Source: Glomus cerebriforme (lineage: Eukaryota > Glomeromycota > Glomeromycetes > Glomerales > Glomeraceae). From it: 18,188 nucleotides of DNA. Below, in pieces: positions 1 to 7,577 of this stretch; within the stretch, counting starts at the first letter, position 1, and every line of letters starts with the position of its first letter. The position numbers and the translations under genes are program-made. The stretch lies in NCBI GenBank assembly GCA_003550305.1, contig QKYT01000867.1:2733-20920 (forward strand), given 5' to 3'. A model generated the notes under the pieces. It did not search any database. It was given only the letters and a program-made list of their open reading frames with translations, and was not told the origin of the DNA.

Positions 1-469
1 TTATTATCTCTTATAAATATTGATAGTTACATTTTTATAAACTAGTAATCTATCGGCCCAAAAGGCTATCCCCTTAACTAAGTCCAAATCACTGCCTTTA
101 TATACTATTCTATCTGTGATCATCCGATCTACACTAATTTATTAAATGTTTCATCNCTTATTACAAACATGCTTNTCAATTAAATGATCTANTCTAAAAT
201 CACATGANCCTTCAAATCACCTGATCCTTTTACTCTAATTCCGACACTACAATGCGTATTTTATTTTTGCATAATGATCAGTTTAAAGTCACTGAAATCA
301 CGTGATTTAAATAAATAAATGTATAAATGCAAAAAACGCATAAATTTTATAAGTATAAAAATTATATAAAAATTTTATTTTCTGAATTAATTTTCCGAGG
401 TTGTTACAAATAAGGTGTATAACAGGATGTTACAAATAAATTTATCCTTATAATAAAATGAATATTATG
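1..469. other. AT-rich intergenic, no gene seen
   Basis: No open frame of note on either strand, and several N bases. It contains a perfect 14-bp palindrome centred on TCACGTGA at 295-308, and CACATGA-type relatives near 200. A-run-rich sequence after 310 leads into the repeat field that follows. There is nothing else I can support here. Confidence 0.5.
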
Positions 470-1020
470 AAACTTACATTTCCAATCCCAATTCACAGAT
501 GCAAACTACAAAAAAGAAGAAACAGTCAATTAGAACATTTCTAATAAAAAATGAAAAAATGAAAAAATAAAGTTCGTAATAAAGTAATTCATTATGAAAC
601 TTACGTTTCCAATTCTAAATTTTCAGAGCTGAATCTACAAAAAAAGAAGAAACGTTCAGTTAAAATGTTTCTTAAAAAAATAAAAAAAAATGAAGTTTTG
701 TTATGAAACTTACATTCTGAAAAGAAAGTTTTGAAGTTATAACTTCAAAACTTACAAGCTAAAATTGAAAAAAAAGTCTGATCCTACAAAAAAATAAAAA
801 AAAAGAAACATTAGTACTGTTTTTACTAATGATTCTTTAAGTAAATGCATTATATAGGAATTTCATGAAGAAACTTTCATAATCTGAAATGAAATCCAAG
901 AACCTACAAAAATAAAAAGAAGAAATATTAAAAATATTTCTATTTAAAAAAACAAAAAAAAGAATGGTAAGTTTCATTATAAAACTTACCATTTTCTAAT
1001 TCCAAGTGTCCAAACTGAAG
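470..1020. repeat. Degenerate hairpin tandem repeat, block 1a
   Basis: Roughly 110-150-bp units each run from 'aaacttac(a/g)tt' (597, 707 and 868-like copies) through 'ctacaaaaa(t)aaaaagaagaaac' to an inverted repeat. The clearest hairpin has a left arm at 802-815 and a right arm at 825-838, 14 bp with one mismatch. Related cores lie near 513-543, 646-672 and 916-943. The unit matches blocks at 5160-5880 and 17345-17770, but here the CG pairs of the core mostly read CA or TG, so this copy looks older. No coding potential is seen. Confidence 0.65.
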
Positions 1021-1309
1021 AAGAATCTATGTCTATTGGAAAAGACCACAGAAATAATACTGTTTTTAATTTTAACAGTTTACTAAATCCTTTAATTCCT
1101 ACAAATATAATAAATTATAATTTATTAATAATATAACTTTTCTCAAAAAAAATCATATATGTTTCTTTAATCATTTTGTCCTTTTAATTTTTATCAGTTT
1201 TTTCTTCAATTAATTTAGCCATATAAAGGGCGATCAAAATTATCCTGCCACTTTTTAAAATAAAAAATTTTTATATAAAAAATATAAAAAAAAATAAAAA
1301 TTTAAAATT
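1021..1309. other. AT-rich spacer inside the repeat field
   Basis: This interval separates two parts of the degenerate tandem repeat. It has no long open frame, no clear inverted repeat and no recognisable RNA gene. It may be repeat sequence that has decayed beyond recognition. Confidence 0.35.
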
Positions 1310-1633
1310 TTACCTTCAAAATGAAAGTCTGGAACCATATTTCAATTTTCTGAAATCTAAAGAAAAATAAAAAGAATGTTAGTAAAATTTATAAATAAAA
1401 AAACAATAAAAAATAAATAATTTTCTAAGTTATTACCTTCAAAATGAGAAGTTCAGAATTTACATTTTGACTTTTAACTCTAAAAAAAATACAAAAGAAC
1501 ATTATAAATGTTTATAAATAAAAAAAAATTCTAAAGTCTTACTTTCAAAATGAAAGTCTGAAATCATATTTCAGTTTCTTTAAAGAAAAATAAAAAGAAT
1601 ATTAATAAATGTTCATTTAATAAAAAGAAAAAA
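1310..1633. repeat. Degenerate hairpin tandem repeat, block 1b
   Basis: Three units of about 110-120 bp each begin 'tta(c/t)ctt(t)caaaatga(a)ag' at about 1310, 1433 and 1540. They run through 'taaagaaaaataaaaagaa' to a weak core such as 1495-1513 or 1600-1617. The array is cut by the palindrome-ended element at 1634-2037, and repeat-like sequence resumes after it. The element therefore inserted into an existing array. Confidence 0.6.
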
Positions 1634-2037
1634 GTAATTTATCGACCGGTCGATGCATCGACCCTGTCACGTGACATATTATATCACATGACATATCTAT
1701 ATAATAATTTGTCACCCTCCGCGTCACACCGTAATTTTCCATTTTTACTATTTATTCTAGGGACAGAATTTTTTCGGTATGATAAATACTATTTGTCACA
1801 TGTTATTCATCACATGTTTAATTTTGCCCAAATTTTATAACGCTGGCCAAAATATCCTTATTTGGATCTTAGGTAACGTTACACAATCCAAAAAAAGGCA
1901 ATTTTGTTTCTCTTGAAAATTGAAATTTTGGGTTACGCAAGATTCCTAAAAAGGCAATTTNNTTGCAGATNATTTAATTCCGGCCGGAATTATGAATCAC
2001 GTGAAGNGGTCGATGCATCGACCGGTCGATAAATTAC
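1634..2037. mobile_element. MITE with 30-bp palindrome-tiled inverted termini
   Basis: The first 30 bp (1634-1663) and last 30 bp (2008-2037) are exact reverse complements. Each arm contains tcgaccggtcga and ggtcgatgcatcgacc, two perfect palindromes that overlap by six bases. Both ends continue inward with an imperfect match around TCACGTGA (1667-1674 and 1997-2004). A TA dinucleotide sits at the junction if the ends are taken as TCGACC (1642 and 2029). If the full 30 bp is the terminus, short A-runs flank it instead, so the target duplication is ambiguous. The interior has a direct repeat 'aaaaaggcaattt' (1892-1904, 1948-1960), a 10-bp palindrome at 1873-1882, and no open frame. It is non-autonomous, and the superfamily is not assigned. 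Confidence 0.85.
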
Positions 2038-2230
2038 AAAATTCTAATAAAAATATATACTTATTTATCTTTGAAAGTAAAGTCTAAAGATAATGAAAGG
2101 AGTTTGGAATCTTGCAAAAAAAAACAAAAAAAAAGGAAAAAAATCTGCATGCCGCAGATTAAATATGAAGTTTAGAGAACTTACCAATTTTGTTCAAGAT
2201 TTCAAAATCTCTAAAATTTAAAACAATTAA
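2038..2230. repeat. Continuation of degenerate tandem repeat
   Basis: Beyond the right end of the element the sequence resumes repeat-like motifs: 'gaaagtaaagtctaaaga', A-rich runs, and 'gagaacttacc'. A small hairpin has arms aatctgc and gcagatt at about 2140-2160. This fits one array split by the insertion. Confidence 0.45.
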
Positions 2231-2335
2231 ATAATAGTTTAACTAAAGTTTATTAGAATAAAAAAAAATCTTCAAACAAATTTGCAATATTGAAAATTAT
2301 TAGAATTCTAAAATATGCATATAGAGGTCAAGTCC

Positions 2336-2579
2336 TAAGGTTGCTTGCTGAAATCTAGGGGTTTAGGCAAGATGGTGTTTTGCCAAAAAGTGAAATTCTG
2401 CTGAAACTATATTAAAGTTATATTAAAAAACTGGCAAAACTCTAGAGAAAAGTGAAACTGCTAAAACTTATTATAATTGCCAAAACTGCCAAAACTCTGC
2501 CGAAACTATAATAAATCTATAGTAAAATTTTAATGAAACTAATTGTAGGATTTTGAAGAGGTTTAGGCAGGCAACCTTA
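2336..2579. mobile_element. hAT-like MITE with 8-bp target duplication
   Basis: The ends are inverted: taaggttgcttgct at 2336-2349 against the complement of ggcaggcaacctta at 2566-2579, matching at 12 of 14 positions. The flanks are tcaagtcc (2328-2335) and tcaagttc (2580-2587), an 8-bp direct duplication with one difference. Eight-bp duplications are typical of hAT elements, although other superfamilies can also make them. The 244-bp body has repeated 'ctgccaaaactctgcc'-like motifs (about 2408-2510) and no open frame, so it is non-autonomous. Confidence 0.75.
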
Positions 2580-2587
2580 TCAAGTTC

Positions 2588-3125
2588 AACTAAAAAAATT
2601 TTACTATTAGCTATAGTACTGTACATATTTTTTCAGGGCTGGAATTATGGTAATATCAGTCAATTACTAAAATAAGTAATAATTTTTGGCTAATATTATC
2701 AGAATTTATCCAAAAAAGAAAAGATTTACATAATTTTTTTGATTCATTATATGCAAATTCTAACCCTACCTTTTTATATATATTTGGAATCCTAATTATT
2801 TTAAAACTTTACTAAAAAAAATTGAAGAAAATTATTTAAAGAACTATGCAGATATTTATCAAAAATACATAAAAAAAAGCAGAAATTTGCAAAATTTGCA
2901 GATTTTTGCAATTCTGTGTCTCTAAAACTTTTTCAATGTATTTTTGGCTAAAAAATCATTGATAATAATATTTGAATAATTTTCATGAGTGAACCAGTTT
3001 CTACTGAATAATAAATATTTAGGATATGGTGGATGTCAAATTTTAGCATTTTATTGTATATTACTATATGAAAATATTTTTTAATATTTTTCTTAAGTTT
3101 TATCATATAACTTAATAATCATAAT
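2588..3125. other. AT-rich intergenic upstream of helicase fragment
   Basis: No frame can be read as protein with confidence. The stretch could contain heavily decayed upstream parts of the helicase gene that becomes recognisable at 3126. A short run around 2990-3060 has codon-like texture but stops in all frames. Nothing else is visible. Confidence 0.35.
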
Positions 3126-3826
3126 ATGATTCTTGATATTTTTTATTTGCAGAATTTTGCTTATTTAATTTTTTTTTACAATTTTTTTCTTCTGAATTTA
3201 TATAATAACTTTTTATCAATTATATGCGAATTGGATTTTAATAATACAATTTGCAATATACTTCTAGTTAATAATAATAAATATTTATTAGCAGAAGCTG
3301 TAGACTTTTTGCAAATATCATCTAAAACTATTCAAACTGAATTTAAATTAAAAACAAATATGCCACCTATAATTAGATTTTAACAAGGTGTAAATGTCAT
3401 GTATTTAAACAATTCATTACTGAAAGATATGGAACTATTGGTATAATTACTAATCTTAATAAACAACAACTAAGTGTTCAAATAGCATTCTGTATTCATA
3501 GTGTGATAATTTATAAATGGATTACAAGAGAAACAGTCTATTTTTATTCAAATGGTCAATATGCTTCAAGAACACAATTTCTATTGCAAAATTCATTCTC
3601 TTTAACTATACACAAAACATAAAGTCTTACTTTACCTTCTATTACATTAGATCTTAGTCAATTATTTACATCTGATCAGGCTTATACTGTAATTAGCAGA
3701 TGTTCCAAATGGAATCATATGTAGATAACAAATTTAAATAGAATCTCATTTATAATAGATCCAAATGTATTTAAAGAATATTCTCACTTAAAACAATTAG
3801 CCTCACAACCACTTCCAATTTCATAA
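3126..3826 (+). pseudogene. PIF1-type (Helitron) helicase, C-terminal fragment, broken
   Basis: The first frame (3126-3383) ends in ...TNMPPIIRF, and the reading continues past the stop as QGVNVMYLNNSL. It then shifts frame between about 3404 and 3440 into GTIGIITNL, SFSLTIHKT, SLTLPSITLDLSQLF and AYTVISRC. This order (GxxVM.L.N, NGTIG, the T-HK-QG-T motif, then a Q/AY...SR motif) is the C-terminal end of PIF1-like superfamily 1 helicases, which are also the helicase half of Helitron Rep-Hel proteins. In-frame stops lie at 3381-3383, 3620-3622 (TAA where the family has Gln) and 3722-3724 (TAG where Trp is plausible). The Walker A and B motifs and the Rep domain are not seen. A Helitron-like 3' end follows 111 bp downstream, which suggests Helitron origin. 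It is not functional. Confidence 0.75.
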
Positions 3827-3936
3827 ACATATTTAAATCATATTAAATAATTATAATAAATATTTTATTACATAATATATTTATATAAAATTTAAAACAA
3901 AATTTATTTGAATAATATATATAAAATATCCAATTG

Positions 3937-3975
3937 ATGGCCGGCCAGGGCCGGCCATATCATCATGAGTCTAGT
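3937..3975 (+). mobile_element. Helitron 3' terminus (hairpin + CTAG|T)
   Basis: A perfect GC-rich inverted repeat, atggccggcc (3937-3946) and ggccggccat (3949-3958), has a two-base loop. It is followed after 12 bases by CTAG (3971-3974) and then T. Helitrons end in a hairpin about 10-12 bases before CTRR and insert between A and T. The position just after a decayed PIF1-like helicase on the same strand supports the call. The matching 5' TC end has not been located. Confidence 0.55.
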
Positions 3976-4789
3976 TTATGTATAAAAAAACATTAGATAA
4001 TATTTTAAAAGAAAATAATTTTGTAAAAGCATGGTATTTGTATTTTCAATGGGCTAGCTATTGGTGTGCACATTGGTTTGGAATTTGATGGAGAATATTT
4101 GATTTACAGCATGAAAGTTTAAAAGCCTTTTCACTTTATTTCCTGTTGCTAGTAAATCAAATTACATCAGATCTATTACATACTGTATCTATTGTAATGG
4201 AAAATGATCCTCAACTCCGCAAATAGTACCATCAGTTAATTAAATAAGTCCTGGACTCTTCTTTGCATATGATGAAGCTCTGGAAACATTTGGTAAAATT
4301 TGTGTAAAACAAAATGTAACAATAATTCCAGCAGATGGAGAAGAATAATAAAAGCTACACAACTAGAAAAGGAGCGAACAGAAATGCTGATTTGTGATTA
4401 CATTGGAGATTCTGTTCAAAGTTCCCGACCACATAATGTTCAATCTCGAAAGGAAAAAATTTGAGATCTTGTACATTTATTGATTGAATCTGTGAATCCT
4501 TTTGAAAATTCAATATTTGAATTCTGTAACAATTTAAATGAGGATGGAGTTAATCAATTATGATATTGGAATTAAAGGATTACAAACAATAGTGAATCAA
4601 GAAATTCTTCTAACAGAAAATTATACAACAGTTAGAAGAAGGGCAAGAAATGTTACACGTATTACTAAAATGAAAAAGGAAAGAAAAATAGAAGAGAAAA
4701 AGGAAAAGGAAAAAGGGAGAGGAAGGGGAAAAGGAAGAGGAGAGGGAAGAGCAAAAAACACACTATCTGACGAAGAAACCAACACTTAA
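3976..4789 (+). pseudogene. Decayed protein gene of unnamed, probably transposon-linked family
   Basis: Three reading frames must be combined to follow one protein. The pieces are FVKAWYLYFQWASYWCAHWF (from about 4020), FFAYDEALETFGKICVKQNV (from 4259), LEKERTEMLICDYIGDSVQS (from 4363) and, from 4538, NYDIGIKGLQTIVNQEILLT leading to RRRARNVTRI. Stops and frameshifts interrupt it at least five times. The intact last frame ends in a basic tail (Lys/Glu then Gly/Arg repeats, codons about 4665-4760) rich in RGRGKGRG. The composition and the conserved-looking aromatic segments argue for former coding sequence. I do not recognise a named domain. The fragment starts directly after the Helitron end, so that element may have disrupted it. 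Confidence 0.5.
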
Positions 4790-5159
4790 ACTCCCTACCC
4801 AATACTACTACGATAAGTTGTTAAAAAAAAAAAAAATTTTATTAAACCATTAAAAATTCTTTTTCACAATTGAAACTAATAAATATATTAATAATTAAAG
4901 TGATACAATTTTGATGTTTCATTAATTAAACTTTCAACAATTTTTTAATATTTTGATTCTACATGGAAAATTTGTCTGTCATACGAGAAAAAAAAAATAA
5001 TTAATTTACTAGAAAAATAATTCAATTTACGTGAAGAATAAAATCTATACAAAAACTACATGAATGAATAAATCCGACATCAAAAAAATCAAAACCAATT
5101 TTTTAGGCTTGTTGTTATCCATCTTTATATCATCCATGTTCCAAAACCATTTCGAAACT
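4790..5159. other. AT-rich intergenic
   Basis: It has an A-run of 13 or more near 4823 and otherwise unstructured AT-rich sequence. No open frame, RNA gene or strong repeat is seen. Confidence 0.4.
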
Positions 5160-5880
5160 AGTTTTGAACCTCAAAATTAGTTTCAAAAATAGCTTGTCCC
5201 TAAAAAAACATGAAAGTAATGTTAGCAACGTTCTACTAACGTTCGTAAAATACAATGAAATCCCCACACCCGCAATCTACCTTCATTACGTTCCTGACGC
5301 CCGTTCCCTTCAAAGAATTATCTACAAAAATAAAGCAGAAAAAAAAGAAACGTTAGTATCATTTCTTTAAACAATTTCTTACATTCCACACCTTCACACT
5401 CACCACGTTCCATTTTAGATAGTTCGTCTTCCCGAAGGCTTTTTTCCTATAAATAATTAAAAAAACCATCCCTACAAAATAAAACAAATAAATGAAACGT
5501 TAGTACCGTTTCTTAAACAAATTCTGATATTCCACACTCTTCTCATACTCACCACGTTCCATTTTAGATAGTCCCGTCTTCCCGAGGGCTCGAATTAAAA
5601 AAAAATCAACTACAGAAATAAAACAAAATTAAAGAAACGTTAGTACCGTTTCTTTAATTAAACAAATTCCGAAATTTTACACCCCCAACTCACCACATTT
5701 TAGATAAATCCATCTTCCCAAAGACCGTTCCCTATAAAGAATAAGAAAAGAAATAAAACAAAATAAAAGAAACGTTAGTACCGTTTCTTTAAACAAATTC
5801 CGAAATTCCACACCCCTCTCATACTCACCACGTTATATTTTAGATAGTTTCGTCTCCCTGAAGATTATTCCCTATAAAAA
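5160..5880. repeat. Hairpin tandem repeat, block 2 (best preserved)
   Basis: Four clear hairpin cores lie at 5344-5368, 5494-5514, 5631-5655 and 5766-5790, spaced about 135-147 bp apart. A more degenerate unit precedes them (near 5218-5245). Three cores read gaaacgttagtaccgtttc. Between cores each unit has 'aaacaaattc(c/t)ga', 'ccacacc', 'ctcaccacgtt(c)', 'attttagata', 'cgtcttcccgaaggc' and 'ttccctataaa'. The short open frame across 5164-5370 has no supporting feature and is probably chance. The core CG pairs are largely retained here, unlike in block 1. Confidence 0.8.
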
Positions 5881-5983
5881 AAATCTTTATAACATATATT
5901 ATAAATGAATAAACAAAAAAAAAAGAAAAGGAAAAGGAAAAGAAAAACAATTTACCGTAACAGGTAATTTTATATAAAAAATA

Positions 5984-6061
5984 CCGTGATATGATGTCAT
6001 TACCTATCCTTGCGCAGTTTTACATATCACGGAATTACGTGACTTGGAAATCATGATTTCC
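5984..6061. repeat. Inverted repeat followed by 16-bp palindrome
   Basis: ccgtgatatg (5984-5993) pairs exactly with catatcacgg (6023-6032) across a 29-base loop. Fourteen bases later ggaaatcatgatttcc (6046-6061) is a perfect palindrome. A looser pair, aggtaat (5962-5968) and attacct (about 5999-6005), overlaps the same region. This could be the end of a small transposon, but no partner terminus was found. Confidence 0.6.
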
Positions 6062-6880
6062 TAATAATTCTAAACTAGGGTATGAGTGAGTTTTTCGTAA
6101 TCATAGTCTTCAAAATCAATATCGTAGCTAACAACAGTATCGACAACCACAAACACCAACATTCTCTTCCTCGCTCATATTTATTAAGAAATGTTTCTTT
6201 TAACTGTTATTCAACCTATACAAAAAAAAAAAAAAATAAGCTATGTCAGATGCAAAAAAAAAAGCAGTCTACATAAAAAATAATCATCCTACCTTTATTC
6301 AACTTACAAAAATTAAGAAATCATTGAATAAATTAATGATTTATCCAATCTATACAATGAACGTAGATTAGTGATTTAATATTATTTACCATATAAATCG
6401 AAAATCACAAGAAACTTGCCTCAACCAAAAAATTCTGAGCTGAAAGAATAAGAATTTCCATAATGCCAAAAATAATTTTCAAACCGCCTAGAGAGTAATA
6501 TCATAGCCAACAAATATAATTCAAAAGAATTATAAATACAAAATTATACTGATAATTAATAAAAATAAACTAGTTTGTGTGTGTTTTTTTTGTCTTTAGT
6601 TTTAAAAAAGTCTCTTATTATAATAAAAATTCGATTTTTTAAGTTTTACGCAAAAACTGCATAAATAACCACCATTAATAACTTAGAAAAATCTTTTCTT
6701 CTCGTGAATTTGCATATATTACCATCGTCAAAATTAGCTTTGAATTTAACAAAATGAAGTGAGTTACACAAACTCGATTTATGAAAAAATTGTTGTGTGT
6801 AACTGAGTTTTAGATTGCCTCTATGTATAAATAATTTTGAATTGTCATATTAATTGTAAAATTACGCCATTTTTATACAA
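6062..6880. other. Intergenic, no convincing gene
   Basis: Short open frames occur at 6082-6276, and an ATG frame of 42 codons at 6243-6371 starts MSDAKKKAVYIKN. Neither has domain, repeat or splice support. gttacacaa (6763-6771) and ttgtgtgtaac (6793-6803) form an imperfect hairpin. A second copy of agttacacaaa at 6965-6975 lies in an exact 8-bp hairpin (6964-6971 with 6981-6988). These may be remnants of a small element. Confidence 0.35.
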
Positions 6881-7268
6881 AGTCTATAATAATTATATTA
6901 TAAAATTACATTATCTTATAGTATATAATAATTTAGATTTTGAAAATTCTTTGTATTTTAAATAAGTTACACAAAATTCTTGTAACTTTAAAAATGTAAT
7001 TTTACATACAAACCCTATTTATAAATCAGGTATCATGTTTTTTTTGATAAATCACATGAAAAAATTCTAAAATAGGCAGTTTTCATTATTTGAATAATAT
7101 TCTATATTTTGATCATAAGAGTATATTAAAAAGTTCTTATACTATGCGAGAATAATCAGGACTGTCAGCCAAAAATATATAATAAACAAATAAAAATTTT
7201 AAGCCACCTGGAATATTTTGTTTACATATAGAAAGTATGTCGTACAGGATCAAGAAGAATACATTTGC

Positions 7269-7298
7269 CCCGGGTGCGAAGCAACGGGTTATTCTAGT
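7269..7298 (+). mobile_element. Second Helitron-like 3' terminus
   Basis: CCCG (7269-7272) pairs with CGGG (7285-7288) and TGC (7275-7277) with GCA (7281-7283) around a GAA loop, giving a slightly decayed GC-rich hairpin. Five bases later comes CTAG (7294-7297) followed by T. Plant and fungal Helitron ends have this form. A sequence beginning TCTATAATAATTATATTA at 6883, similar in style to Helitron 5' ends, would give a 415-bp non-autonomous element, but it is preceded by G rather than A. The 5' end is therefore only a candidate. Confidence 0.5.
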
Positions 7299-7577
7299 TA
7301 TTAAAAAAGAAACACGGCAAAAATCATGCGATATGTTTATTTATTAAAAACACTAAACAAAGAAAAGACAATTTTTATTATGTTGTAATAATAGATATAT
7401 AGTATTGATACATTTTTTATTTCAGTTTTTCTTTGTATAAGTTAATATATATTAATTTCTTTTATTTAATTTAATTTAAAATAGGTATCTTTATAATGAA
7501 TTTCGAACTCTTGATAACATTATTTAATAAACAACAGTATTGCAAAAGAAATTTCCCTTCTAGTTTATTTACCGTTA
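7299..7577. other. AT-rich spacer before the transposase pseudogene
   Basis: No feature can be supported. The sequence is low in complexity and contains no open frame. It may include the flank or terminal repeat of the MULE-type element downstream, but no inverted terminus was found. Confidence 0.35.

Noticed and set aside
128..150. A Helitron 5' end at TCTACACTAATTTATTA preceded by A
   Set aside because: The match is to style only, and no specific 3' end can be paired with it from one sequence.
5164..5370. 68-codon plus-strand open frame
   Set aside because: It lies in the hairpin tandem repeat and its sequence is repeat-derived; no domain or splice support.
6082..6276. 64-codon open frame, and the 42-codon ATG frame at 6243-6371
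   Set aside because: Lysine-rich translation of A-runs; no conserved block, splice sites or neighbours that support coding.
7269..7298. A bacterial-type terminator (GC hairpin followed by T-rich bases)
   Set aside because: The hairpin is followed by CTAG rather than a U-run, and the window has eukaryotic introns.
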